The notes under the pieces were generated by a model. It did no database searches. It saw only the letters and a program-made list of their open reading frames with translations, and was not told where the DNA came from. Made by a program: the position numbers and the translations under genes. From Pseudooceanicola algae (lineage in GTDB: Bacteria > Pseudomonadota > Alphaproteobacteria > Rhodobacterales > Rhodobacteraceae): 64,000 nt of DNA. The DNA lies in contig NZ_CP060436.1 in NCBI RefSeq assembly GCF_003590145.2, positions 2,416,001 to 2,480,000 on the forward strand, written 5' to 3'. Within the stretch, counting starts at the first letter, position 1. Each line of letters opens with the position of its first letter. This document shows, one piece after another, positions 44,426 through 52,509 of the stretch.

Positions 44426-45309
44426 GGCTGTTCGTCTCGCAGATGCGCGGTGTGGTCCTTGAGGAAATTCAGGAAGGCCTGCACCTTGGTCGTGCGATGC
44501 AGGTCCATGTGGGTCACCAGCCACAGGCGGCTGTCCCATTCGTCCAGCGGGGGGTGGACCTCGACCAGGTCCCGGTTCTCGGCGCATTCGAAGGTGCCAA
44601 GAAAGCCAAGGCCGACCCCGGACAGCACCGCCTCGCGGTTGGCGCGCAGATCGCCGGAGCGGAACACCACCTGATGCGTCGGGACATTTTCGCGCATCCA
44701 TTGCACGAAGGGCGCCCGGCTGCTGGGATCGTCCATCCCGACAAAGCGATGTCCGGCCATCCTGCCGGGTATCTTGGGCATGCCGTATTTCTCGATATAG
44801 CTCCTGGAGCCGTAGATGGCACTTTTCAGCCGCAGAAACGGCTGCACCACGTTGTCGGGCTGCTGTGGCGGACTGCCGGCGCGGATCGCCACATGGGCCT
44901 CGCCATATTCCAGGCGGAACAGACGTGAGGAGGTCAGATAGCGCAGCTCCACATCCGGGTAGGCGGTCTGGAATTCCGACAGGATGGGCACCAGAAGCTG
45001 GTTCAGCCCGCCGATGGTGGTCACCACCAGTTCGCCTGCGACCTCGTTGCCGCGTCCCTTGATGCGGGCGGAAAGCTGGCTGAACTGATCGTCGGTGGCC
45101 TGGGCCACGCGCAGCAGGTCCTGCCCGGCTTCGGTCGCCGTGTAGCCGCGTGTGTGGCGCTGGAACAGCTTCACACCCATCCGGCGTTCAAGCGCATCGA
45201 TATGGCGGATCACCGTTGCGTGGTGCACGCCCAATACCTCGGCCGCCCCGGAGACCGTACCAAGACGGGCCACCTGATAGGCGGTGCGGATCTCGTCCCA
45301 ATTATCCAT
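44422..45309 (-). CDS. LysR-family transcriptional regulator
   Basis: 295 residues from ATG 45309. The N-terminal HTH has AYQVARLGTVSGAAEVLGVH and ATVIRHIDALERRMGVKLFQ; residues about 90-290 form the effector-binding domain (GELVVTTIGGLNQLLVPIL; AIRAGSPPQQPDN; SGVGLGFLG). It overlaps the DMT gene by 4 bases, a same-strand arrangement rather than the usual divergent one. The effector is unknown. A longer start 21 codons upstream is less likely. Confidence 0.93.
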   Translation of the reverse strand: MDNWDEIRTAYQVARLGTVSGAAEVLGVHHATVIRHIDALERRMGVKLFQRHTRGYTATEAGQDLLRVAQATDDQFSQLSARIKGRGNEVAGELVVTTIGGLNQLLVPILSEFQTAYPDVELRYLTSSRLFRLEYGEAHVAIRAGSPPQQPDNVVQPFLRLKSAIYGSRSYIEKYGMPKIPGRMAGHRFVGMDDPSSRAPFVQWMRENVPTHQVVFRSGDLRANREAVLSGVGLGFLGTFECAENRDLVEVHPPLDEWDSRLWLVTHMDLHRTTKVQAFLNFLKDHTAHLRDEQP

Positions 45310-45493
45310 GGCAGACCTGTGCAAAAGAAAACGTCCAGACCGGATCAATGCGTGTTTCGTGCGCCGATGCAAGGGAGAAGCCGCAGGACCGCCCCGCTGC
45401 CGTAAAAGATGGAACCCTTTTGACCGCCCTGCGTTGATTTACAGATTTATGCATGAGCCCCAAAAAAACCACCCGCCATCCGCCGAGAGACCC

Positions 45494-45907
45494 ATGACCT
45501 ACAATTCCCCTACGTTTACCCCCGCCGGAATACTTGGCCTTGGCCTTTCTGCCACTGCCACGATGATCTCAGCCGGATTGCTGCAATACGGTCGCTTCCT
45601 GCCGCGCGCCCTGCGGGCCTCGTCCCGGCGCCTGTCGGTGCCGCGGGCCCGCGCCTTTTCCGAACCCGTTTCGGCGCCGCTGGACGACCCGATGCATGGC
45701 GCGCACCCCGGCGTGGTGATGGCAAGCACCGTTGTGTCGAGCACCAGCAACGACAAGGATGCGACAGAGGCCGGGCCGATCACCGAAGAAACCCACGCCC
45801 CGCATGACGGCAAGACCGACAAGGCCGCCGATCCCGACGCCAAGCAGACCCCGCCGGACCGCGCCGAGCCTCTGGTGGAACACAACCACGACCACAAGGA
45901 CGACTGA
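45494..45907 (+). CDS. Hypothetical protein with one membrane helix and acidic His-rich tail
   Basis: 137 residues from ATG 45494; an ATG at 45449 in the same frame is an alternative. Near the N-terminus is a hydrophobic stretch (GILGLGLSATATMISAGLL), then a basic Arg-rich segment (RALRASSRRLSVPRARAF) and a disordered acidic tail ending HNHDHKDD. No family is recognised. A good intrinsic terminator 40 bases after the stop supports it being expressed. It is divergent from the LysR gene. Confidence 0.55.
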   Translation: MTYNSPTFTPAGILGLGLSATATMISAGLLQYGRFLPRALRASSRRLSVPRARAFSEPVSAPLDDPMHGAHPGVVMASTVVSSTSNDKDATEAGPITEETHAPHDGKTDKAADPDAKQTPPDRAEPLVEHNHDHKDD

Positions 45908-46246
45908 TCCCCTCCGGTCCTATCGGCATCAATTTCGAATGACACGCGACCGCCCCCCGACCGGGGCGGTCTTTCTTTTGTCGCACCTTCGCCGCCCCAT
46001 GATACCCCTGATGCCCTTTTGCAAAAGGCTCCGGCGGTTGACTCGGGCGGTCCGCGGGCGTAAAGGCTGCGCTCAAATCCCGGAATCCGTATCGATTCCG
46101 GTCCCATCGCCTTTGCGGGGATCGCCACCAGTCAGCGCGTCGCGCCCACTGGTGCCCTTGGTCTTTGCGCCGGTTATGGTTACGTCTTTAACCTCTCCCA
46201 TTCAAATGGGGGCTATCTTGGCAAAGGGCCTGAGGAGGGCCGGGGC
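45908..46246. other. 339-bp intergenic region before ffh
   Basis: It holds the terminator at 45948-45979 and the ffh promoter region. TTGACT at 46037 could be a -35 element. CGGAATC-CGTATC-GATTCCG (46081-46100) is a perfect 7-bp dyad of unknown use. GAGGAG just before the ATG is the ffh ribosome site. No coding frame was accepted here. Confidence 0.5.
45948..45979 (+). terminator. Intrinsic terminator after hypothetical gene
   Basis: GACCGCCCC pairs with GGGGCGGTC across CCGACC, followed by TTTCTTTT, 40 bases after the stop at 45907. Confidence 0.85.
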
Positions 46247-47773
46247 ATGTTTGAAAATCTATCCGAACGCCTCTCCGGTGTTTTCGACCGACTGACCAAG
46301 GCCGGCGCCCTGTCAGAGGACGACGTGCGCACCGCCCTGCGCGAGGTCCGCGTGGCCCTGCTGGAGGCGGATGTTTCCCTGCCCGTGGCCCGCGACTTCA
46401 TCAAGTCCGTGGAAAAAAAGGCGACCGGCCAGGCCGTGACCAAATCGGTGACCCCGGGTCAGCAGGTGGTCAAGATCGTCCATGACGAACTGATCGCGAC
46501 CCTGACCGGCGCCGAAGATCCGGGCAAGCTGAAGATCGACAACCCGCCCGCGCCGATCCTGATGGTCGGCCTGCAGGGCTCGGGCAAGACGACGACCACC
46601 GCCAAACTGGCCAAGCGCCTGAAGGAACGGGACGGCAAGAAGGTCCTTATGGCCTCGCTGGACGTCAACCGCCCGGCGGCGATGGAACAGCTTCAGATCC
46701 TCGGCGCGCAGATCGGTGTCGACACCCTGCCCATCGTCAAGGGCGAGGACCCGGTGGCCATTGCGCGCCGTGCCAAGACCCAGGCCGGGCTTGGCGGGTA
46801 CGACGTCTACATGCTCGACACCGCGGGTCGCCTGCACATCGACGCCGAGCTGATCCAGCAGGCCGCCGATGTCCGCGACGTGGTGAACCCGCGCGAAACG
46901 CTGCTGGTGGTCGACGGGCTGACCGGTCAGGTCGCGGTCGAGGTGGCGACGGAATTCGACGACAAGATCGGCGTCTCCGGCGTGGTCCTCACGCGGATGG
47001 ACGGCGACGGGCGCGGCGGCGCGGCCCTGTCGATGCGCGCCGTCACCGGCAAGCCGATCCGCTTCGTGGGTCTCGGCGAAAAGATGGAGGCGCTGGAAAC
47101 CTTCGAACCGGAACGGATCGCGGGCCGCATCCTCGGCATGGGCGATATCGTCGCCCTGGTCGAGAAGGCGCAGGAAGTGCTGGAGGCCGAACAGGCCGAG
47201 CGCATGATGAAGCGCTTCCAGAAGGGTCAGTTCAACATGAACGACCTGAAGTCCCAGCTTGAGCAGATGCAGAAGATGGGCGGCATGGAAGGCATCATGG
47301 GCATGATGCCCGGCATGGGCAAGATGGCCAAACAGGTGCAGGACGCCGGTTTCGACGACAAGGTCATCACCCGTCAGGTCGCGCTGATCCAGTCGATGAC
47401 CAAGAAGGAACGCGCCAACCCGCAGATCCTGCAGGCCAGCCGCAAGAAACGTATCGCCGCCGGTTCCGGCCAGGAGGTCAGCGACCTCAACAAGCTTCTC
47501 AAGATGCACCGCCAGATGGCGGACATGATGAAGAAGATGGGCAAGATGGGCAAAGGCGGCATGATGAAACAGGCCATGAAGGGGATGTTCGGCAAGGGCG
47601 GCATGCCCGGCGGCATGGACCCGTCGCAGATGGACCCCAAGGCCCTGGAAGAGGCCGCCAAGGCCATGGGCGCAGGCGGCATGGGTGGCGGCAAGCTGCC
47701 CGGCGGCATGCCCGGTCTGGGCGGCGGCGGTGGTTTACCCCCCGGCCTTTCGGGCTTTGGCAAGAAGAAGTGA
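46247..47773 (+). CDS. ffh: Signal recognition particle protein Ffh
   Basis: 508 residues. The N domain (1-95) is followed by the SRP GTPase with GLQGSGKTTTTAKLAK (about 106-121), DTAGRLHIDAEL and the TRMDGDGRGG specificity loop. The M domain (about 300-508) is very Met-, Gly- and Lys-rich (MGKMGKGGMMKQAMKGMFGK) and binds 4.5S RNA and signal sequences. The Gly/Met repeats at the end are longer than in E. coli Ffh (453 residues). It targets inner-membrane proteins co-translationally. Confidence 0.97.
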   Translation: MFENLSERLSGVFDRLTKAGALSEDDVRTALREVRVALLEADVSLPVARDFIKSVEKKATGQAVTKSVTPGQQVVKIVHDELIATLTGAEDPGKLKIDNPPAPILMVGLQGSGKTTTTAKLAKRLKERDGKKVLMASLDVNRPAAMEQLQILGAQIGVDTLPIVKGEDPVAIARRAKTQAGLGGYDVYMLDTAGRLHIDAELIQQAADVRDVVNPRETLLVVDGLTGQVAVEVATEFDDKIGVSGVVLTRMDGDGRGGAALSMRAVTGKPIRFVGLGEKMEALETFEPERIAGRILGMGDIVALVEKAQEVLEAEQAERMMKRFQKGQFNMNDLKSQLEQMQKMGGMEGIMGMMPGMGKMAKQVQDAGFDDKVITRQVALIQSMTKKERANPQILQASRKKRIAAGSGQEVSDLNKLLKMHRQMADMMKKMGKMGKGGMMKQAMKGMFGKGGMPGGMDPSQMDPKALEEAAKAMGAGGMGGGKLPGGMPGLGGGGGLPPGLSGFGKKK

Positions 47774-47888
47774 TCGCCGCGCGCATCATATCCCCAAGGG
47801 CCCTGGCCTTGTCGCACTTTGGCGGCGACTTTGACGTGTCTTGTTCCTTCCGGCCCTGCGCTGCGGCGCCTCAGGGAGGGCTGCGCGC

Positions 47889-48443
47889 ATGATGTCCCTG
47901 TCCCCCGTCTATCCCGTGCTGGAAACCGATCGCCTGTGCCTGATCTGCCCGGCTGCGCCGGATTTCGACGCCGTGGCCGCCTATCTGATGCCCGGCGCGC
48001 GCCCCTTCGTGGATCAGCACCCGGACGAAGAGGCCGCCTGGTGGTCGATTGCCACGATCATCGGACACTGGCACCTGCGCGGCTATGGCCATTTCGCGGT
48101 GATCGAGAAGGAAACCGGCATGAACTGCGGGCTTGTCGGCCCCTGGTTCCCGCGCGGCTGGCCCGAACCCGAACTGTCCTGGCAGCTTCTGGATGGCGCC
48201 GAAGGGCGCGGCATCGCAACCGAAGCGGCGCGTTGCGTGCTGGACTGGCTGTTCCAGGACAAAGGCTGGGCCTCCTGCGTATCGCTGGTGGACCCGGAAA
48301 ACGACCGGTCTGTCGCCATGGTCGAACGCCTCGGGGCGCGCTCCGAAGGCATGTTCTTTCACAACATGACCGGCGACCTGCGGATCTGGCGGCATTTCCC
48401 GAAAACCGCCGCCGGACGCAAACTGCTGGAGGGGCTCGCATGA
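47889..48443 (+). CDS. GNAT acetyltransferase, tandem copy 1 (RimJ/RimL-like)
   Basis: 184 residues from ATG 47889. It opens with VLETDRLCLICPAAPDFDAV, the usual start of RimJ/RimL-type GNATs, and has the acetyl-CoA motif EGRGIATEAARCVLDWLF and NDRSVAMVERLGARSEG. It is the most divergent of four neighbouring paralogs. It overlaps copy 2 as ATGA. Substrate unknown; ribosomal or other protein N-termini, antibiotics and amino acids are all possible acceptors. Confidence 0.88.
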   Translation: MMSLSPVYPVLETDRLCLICPAAPDFDAVAAYLMPGARPFVDQHPDEEAAWWSIATIIGHWHLRGYGHFAVIEKETGMNCGLVGPWFPRGWPEPELSWQLLDGAEGRGIATEAARCVLDWLFQDKGWASCVSLVDPENDRSVAMVERLGARSEGMFFHNMTGDLRIWRHFPKTAAGRKLLEGLA

Positions 48444-48997
48444 CCCAACCGACGCTTGCCGCCATCCCGGTCCTGCAGACCGAACGCCTGACATTGCGCG
48501 GCCCTGCTGCACAGGATCACGACCTGCTGTCGGCCTTCTATGGCTCGGAACGGTCGCATTTCGTCGGCGGCCCGCTGGATCGCGAAAAGACCTGGCGCCA
48601 ACTGGCGACCGAGATCGGCCATTGGACCCTGCGCGGCTACGGGCGCTGGATGGCGGATCTGACCGAGACCGGCGAAACCGTCGGCATGGTCGGCCTGTGG
48701 AACCCCGATGGCTGGCCCGAGGCCGAAATCGGCTGGGACCTGATGAACGGCCACGAGGGGCGCGGCTATGCCACCGAAGCAGCCCTGGCCGCGCGCGCCT
48801 TTGCCTATGACGTGCTGGGCTGGACCACCGCGATCAGCCTGGTGGCGCCGGAAAACCACGGCTCTGCCCGCGTTGCCGAACGGCTTGGCGCGCAGCGCGA
48901 CGGCGCCTTCCAGCATGCCCGTTTCGGGCCCCTGCATGTTTATCGCCATCCGGGTCCAGAGGCCCTGACCGATGGCGGTCCCGAGGCCTACGCATGA
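48440..48997 (+). CDS. GNAT acetyltransferase, tandem copy 2
   Basis: 185 residues. Same layout as its neighbours: VLQTERLTLRGPAAQDHDLL at the start, FVGGPLDREKTWRQLATEIG, GYGRWMADLTETGE, then the acetyl-CoA site EGRGYATEAALAARAFAYD and GSARVAERLGAQRDG. It overlaps copies 1 and 3 by 4 bases each, so the four are one translational unit. Closest in pattern to copies 3 and 4. Substrate unknown. Confidence 0.88.
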   Translation: MTQPTLAAIPVLQTERLTLRGPAAQDHDLLSAFYGSERSHFVGGPLDREKTWRQLATEIGHWTLRGYGRWMADLTETGETVGMVGLWNPDGWPEAEIGWDLMNGHEGRGYATEAALAARAFAYDVLGWTTAISLVAPENHGSARVAERLGAQRDGAFQHARFGPLHVYRHPGPEALTDGGPEAYA

Positions 48998-49554
48998 CCA
49001 CCCTGCCCGCCCCCCATCACGAGATCCCCGTGCCGGTCCTCGAGACCGAGCACCTGATCCTGCGCGGGCCCCGCGCAGAGGATTTCGCGACCGTGTCGGA
49101 CTTTGCCCGCGACGCAGAGCGCACGCGGTTCATCGGCGGGCCGGCGGAAACGGATTTCGATGTCTGGCGCGGCTTTACCTCTGCCATCGGGCACTGGATG
49201 TGGTTCGGCTATGGCTTCTGGACACTGGAAGACCGGGCCAGCGGCGCGGCGCTTGGCCGGATCGGCGTCATCAACCATGTCACCTGGCCCGAACCCGAGC
49301 TTGGCTGGCACATGTTCGCCGCCGGCGAGGGCCGGGGCCTGGCCCATGAGGCCGCCACGACCATCCGCGCCCATGCGGCCAATGCCCTGGGCCTGGACCG
49401 GCTGATCAGCCATATCGACCCGGCCAACCTGCGCTCGCGCGCGCTGGCCGAACGGCTGGGTGCGGTGATCGAACGCGAAGGCATCCTGCTGGGCACGCCC
49501 TGCCTGATCTATCGCCACCCCTCCGTGTCGGAGGTCACCGATGCCGCTGAGTGA
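48994..49554 (+). CDS. GNAT acetyltransferase, tandem copy 3
   Basis: 186 residues. It contains VLETEHLILRGPRAEDFATV, FIGGPAETDFDVWRGFTSAI, GYGFWTLEDRASGA, the acetyl-CoA site EGRGLAHEAATTIRAHAAN and LRSRALAERLGAVIERE. Overlap with copy 4 is 14 bases. The shared GPLD/GPAE-TW-AIGHW pattern among copies shows local duplication. Substrate unknown. Confidence 0.88.
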   Translation: MTTLPAPHHEIPVPVLETEHLILRGPRAEDFATVSDFARDAERTRFIGGPAETDFDVWRGFTSAIGHWMWFGYGFWTLEDRASGAALGRIGVINHVTWPEPELGWHMFAAGEGRGLAHEAATTIRAHAANALGLDRLISHIDPANLRSRALAERLGAVIEREGILLGTPCLIYRHPSVSEVTDAAE

Positions 49555-50146
49555 TATTCCCGTGCTGGAAACCACCCGTCTTGTCCTGCGTGGCCCCGAG
49601 CCCGAGGATTTTCCGGATTTCCGCGCCACCTTTGCGTCTTACCGGTCGCGTTTCATGGGCGGGCCGCTGTCGCCCTATGAAACATGGATGCTCTATGCCG
49701 CCGAGATCGGGCACTGGCAGATCCGCGGCTACGGCATGTGGATGATCCACGACAAGGTCACCGACCGCGCCCTTGGCATGGCCGGAGGCTGGAAGCCCGC
49801 GCAATGGCCCGAAGCGGAGCTGGCCTGGATCATCTGGCCCGAAACCGCCGGCAAGGGCTATGCCCTGGAAGCCACCCATGCGGCCCGCGCCTGGTTCTAT
49901 GACCAGCTCGGCTGGCAGGGGGCGGTGTCCTACGTGGACCCCAAGAACCTCGATTCGATCCGGCTGGCCGAACGGCTTGGCGCGGTGAAGGACCCCGAGG
50001 CGGCCTCGGTCGATGGCAATGACGTCTGCTACCGTCACCCGTCGCCCGCGGCCCTGAAAGACAGCCAGATCGCGGACGGGATCGCGATGGAAATCCGATC
50101 CTATCAGGACCCGCTATTTCAGCCGAAAGGATACGCTCTTGACTGA
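49541..50146 (+). CDS. GNAT acetyltransferase, tandem copy 4
   Basis: 201 residues. It contains VLETTRLVLRGPEPEDFPDF, FMGGPLSPYETWMLYAAEIG, GYGMWMIHDKVTDRA, the site AGKGYALEATHAARAWFYD and DSIRLAERLGAVKDPE. The C-terminus is about 15 residues longer than its paralogs (MEIRSYQDPLFQPKGYALD). It overlaps the TTG start of the chorismate mutase gene by 8 bases. Substrate unknown. Confidence 0.88.
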   Translation: MPLSDIPVLETTRLVLRGPEPEDFPDFRATFASYRSRFMGGPLSPYETWMLYAAEIGHWQIRGYGMWMIHDKVTDRALGMAGGWKPAQWPEAELAWIIWPETAGKGYALEATHAARAWFYDQLGWQGAVSYVDPKNLDSIRLAERLGAVKDPEAASVDGNDVCYRHPSPAALKDSQIADGIAMEIRSYQDPLFQPKGYALD

Positions 50147-50444
50147 AACCCAAGATCCCGTGGCCCGCGCCGATGCGCTGCTGCACGAACATCGTGACAG
50201 TATCGACCGGCTGGATGCGATCCTTGTCTATACCCTGGGTGAGCGGTTCAAGCACACCCAGGCCGTGGGTCGGCTGAAGGCGGAAAACGATCTGCCGCCC
50301 TCCGACCCCGACCGCGAAGCGCGCCAGATCGCCCGTCTGGAATCGCTTGCACAGGAGGCCGATCTGGACCCGGCCTTCGCGAAGAAATTCCTGAACTTCA
50401 TCATTCAGGAGGTGATCCGGCATCACCGGCAACACCAATCCTGA
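50139..50444 (+). CDS. Chorismate mutase (AroQ class)
   Basis: 101 residues from TTG 50139, with AAAGGA upstream and 8 bases of overlap with the GNAT gene. The all-helical AroQ pattern is seen in HRDSIDRLDAILVYTLGERF, AVGRLKAENDLPPSDPDREA and FLNFIIQEVIRHHRQ. It isomerises chorismate to prephenate for phenylalanine and tyrosine. It lies in the ffh-rpsP interval, a location I recall as conserved in Rhodobacterales. The Arg and Lys ligands of the AroQ site appear present. Confidence 0.92.
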   Translation: MTETQDPVARADALLHEHRDSIDRLDAILVYTLGERFKHTQAVGRLKAENDLPPSDPDREARQIARLESLAQEADLDPAFAKKFLNFIIQEVIRHHRQHQS

Positions 50445-50525
50445 GGGGTCCCGCAAGGCCCCCTCGACCAACCTGACCGGCGGCACAAGCCGTCCGACCA
50501 ACGCCATTCTTAAGGAGATCTCTCA

Positions 50526-50888
50526 ATGGCCATGAAAATCCGTCTTGCCCGTGGTGGCTCGAAAAAACGCCCCTTCTACCGTGTTGTCGCCGCTGACAGC
50601 CGCAAGCCGCGCGACGGCCGCTTCATCGAGAAGCTGGGCAGCTACAACCCGCTGCTCGCCAAGGACAGCGAAGAGCGCGTGAAGCTCGACATGGAGCGCA
50701 TCCAGTACTGGCTCGACCAGGGCGCCCAGCCCACCGACCGTGTGGCCCGCTTCCTGGAAGCCGCCGGCGTGAAGCCGAAGACCGAGCGCGCGAACCCGAA
50801 AAAAGGCACCCCGGGCAAAGCCGCCCAGGAACGCGCCGAAGCCAAGGCCGCCAAGGCTGCCGAAGCGACCGAAGAAACCGCAGAGTAA
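50526..50888 (+). CDS. rpsP: 30S ribosomal protein S16
   Basis: 120 residues, preceded by AAGGAGAT. The N-terminal block [19 protein letters not shown] is the S16 signature, followed by [13 protein letters not shown]. An Ala/Glu/Lys-rich tail from about residue 85 is longer than in E. coli (82 residues), common in alphaproteobacteria. An intrinsic terminator follows directly. Confidence 0.98.
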   Translation: MAMKIRLARGGSKKRPFYRVVAADSRKPRDGRFIEKLGSYNPLLAKDSEERVKLDMERIQYWLDQGAQPTDRVARFLEAAGVKPKTERANPKKGTPGKAAQERAEAKAAKAAEATEETAE

Positions 50889-50898
50889 TTCTGCGTCC

Positions 50899-50933
50899 TG
50901 GCCCTGCCCCCTGTCGGGGGTGGGGCCATTTTT
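50899..50933 (+). terminator. Intrinsic terminator after rpsP
   Basis: TGGCCCTGCCCCC pairs with GGGGGTGGGGCCA, then TTTTT. It lies 10 bases past the rpsP stop and may attenuate transcription into rimM and trmD. Confidence 0.88.
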
Positions 50934-50957
50934 CCCTGACCGAGACAGGATCGCCCC

Positions 50958-51092
50958 TTGCTGCTGCGCCCGTTTCGCCTGATCCTGATGCTTGGCGCCG
51001 CTTTCATCGCAGGCATGCTTTATCAGCACGAACGCCAGCAACAGGACTGCCTGGCAAGGGCGGATCTTACGGCCGGAGTGCTTTGCCAGTAA
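50958..51092 (+). CDS. Small 44-residue membrane protein between rpsP and rimM
   Basis: A short frame from TTG 50958 (GACAGGA upstream) to TAA 51092. The product has a basic start, one hydrophobic helix (FRLILMLGAAFIAGMLYQ) and a short tail with two cysteines (QDCLARADL and VLCQ). This layout resembles small hypothetical proteins I recall at the same place in other Rhodobacteraceae. It follows the rpsP terminator. The TTG start is uncertain; ATG 50988 would cut into the helix. Confidence 0.55.
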   Translation: MLLRPFRLILMLGAAFIAGMLYQHERQQQDCLARADLTAGVLCQ

Positions 51093-51128
51093 GGCTGCGC
51101 CAGCTTTGTCCCACGCAAGAGGTCCGCG

Positions 51129-51668
51129 GTGAGCGAAAACGATACCCCCAATTCTGAAATCGGACCCGATACGCTGATCTGCGTCGGGGCGATTGCCGGT
51201 TCCTTCGGTGTGCGCGGCGAAGTCCGCCTGAAAAGCTTTTGCGCCGATCCGGAAGCCATCGGGGACTATTCCCCGCTGAGCAGCGAAGACGGCGCGACCC
51301 TTTGGACCGTCACCCTGACCCGGCCGATCAAGAACGGCTTCGCCGCGCGGCTGAGCGGCGTCGAAACCAAGGAAGAGGCCGATGCCCTGCGCGGTGTCCG
51401 CCTGCATGCACCGCGCGACCGACTGCCCGCGCTGCCGGATGATGAATATTACCACGCCGACCTGATCGGGCTGACGGTGCTCGACACCGGGGGCACTGTG
51501 CTGGGCCGGGTGAAGGCGGTGCTGGACCATGGCGCCGGCGATCTGCTGGAAATCACCGGCCCCGGTCTGACCGGGTCGGTTCTGCTGCCGTTCACGCTCG
51601 ATGCCGTGCCGACTGTCGATCTGGCGGGCGGGCGCATCATCGCCGATCCCCCCGAGGGCCTGTTCTGA
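51129..51668 (+). CDS. rimM: 16S rRNA processing protein RimM
   Basis: 179 residues from GTG 51129. N-terminal domain with [21 protein letters not shown] and C-terminal PRC-barrel with [17 protein letters not shown] and [12 protein letters not shown] are both present. RimM binds S19 in the 30S head and helps maturation of 16S rRNA. It stands in the usual place between rpsP and trmD, but a sulfotransferase-like gene follows with a one-base gap. Confidence 0.96.
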   Translation: MSENDTPNSEIGPDTLICVGAIAGSFGVRGEVRLKSFCADPEAIGDYSPLSSEDGATLWTVTLTRPIKNGFAARLSGVETKEEADALRGVRLHAPRDRLPALPDDEYYHADLIGLTVLDTGGTVLGRVKAVLDHGAGDLLEITGPGLTGSVLLPFTLDAVPTVDLAGGRIIADPPEGLF

Positions 51669-51669
51669 C

Positions 51670-52509
51670 ATGCTGCCCCGGCTGGTCATCCATCCCGGTT
51701 TCCACAAGACCGGCACCAGCGCGGTCCAACATGCGCTGAAGCGGGACCGGCAAAAGCTGGCCAGCCACCTGCGGGTCTACGTGAAATCCGACATGCCCGC
51801 GCTCTGCAAGGCCGCCCGGACCTATGGCCAGTGCCCCGAGCCGCTGGAGATGAGCCTGTTCATCTACGAGGTCGCCTGCCTGTTCGAAACCATCGATCCG
51901 GCCGACCCGCGCCTTGTCCTGCTGTCTGGAGAGGACCTGTCCGGCGCCATGCCGGGCCGCGAGGGGCGACAGGGCTATCCAGTGGCCGCGCCACTGATGA
52001 CCGCCCTGCTGGACACCGTGGCAGAGGTCTGGGGCGACCGCCCCGAGACTACGATCCACTATTCAACCCGCGCGCCCGACGCATGGACGCAAAGCTGCCA
52101 TGCGCAACATCTGCGCGCCTCGCGGATGCGTATGGATCTGCAGGACTACACCGACTGGCAGCGCCCCCATGCGGATCTGAGCGCTCAGGTCGCGGCCATC
52201 ATCGGCGCCCTGCCCGGTGATATGACCGTCGTTCAAACGCCGCTTGAGGCGTGCCAAGGTCAGGAGCACGGCCCGCTGGCACCGCTGCTGGATCTGGCCG
52301 AGATTCCCTTGGCTCTGCGCCAGCGCATGGCCCCGGTTCCCCACCGCAACAGCGCCTTGCCCGCCGAAGTACGCAGCAGCCTGCTGGACCTCAACCGCTC
52401 GGACGCCGCCCCTGAGGCGCTGCGCCGCGAAAAGGCCGCCCTGGTCGCGCGGGCCGAGGCGCAGATGCTGTCGCAGGTCCCCCATACACGTCCCGAAGAG
52501 ACCCGATGA
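51670..52509 (+). CDS. Sulfotransferase-like protein inside the rimM-trmD unit
   Basis: 279 residues from ATG 51670. Near the N-terminus, VIHPGFHKTGTSAVQHALKR matches the 5'-phosphosulfate binding loop of PAPS-dependent sulfotransferases (residues 8-17). The middle has VLLSGEDLSGAM, as in bacterial sulfotransferase-like sugar or polysaccharide enzymes. The 3'-phosphate binding motif is not obvious (YSTRAPDAWTQS is a candidate). The acceptor is unknown. It overlaps trmD by 4 bases, which is unusual for a gene of this type. Confidence 0.8.
   Translation: MLPRLVIHPGFHKTGTSAVQHALKRDRQKLASHLRVYVKSDMPALCKAARTYGQCPEPLEMSLFIYEVACLFETIDPADPRLVLLSGEDLSGAMPGREGRQGYPVAAPLMTALLDTVAEVWGDRPETTIHYSTRAPDAWTQSCHAQHLRASRMRMDLQDYTDWQRPHADLSAQVAAIIGALPGDMTVVQTPLEACQGQEHGPLAPLLDLAEIPLALRQRMAPVPHRNSALPAEVRSSLLDLNRSDAAPEALRREKAALVARAEAQMLSQVPHTRPEETR

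Noticed and set aside
46081..46100. CGGAATC-CGTATC-GATTCCG dyad before ffh as an operator
   Set aside because: It is a lone 7-bp dyad over 140 bases from ffh with no second site or regulator nearby; noted but not claimed.
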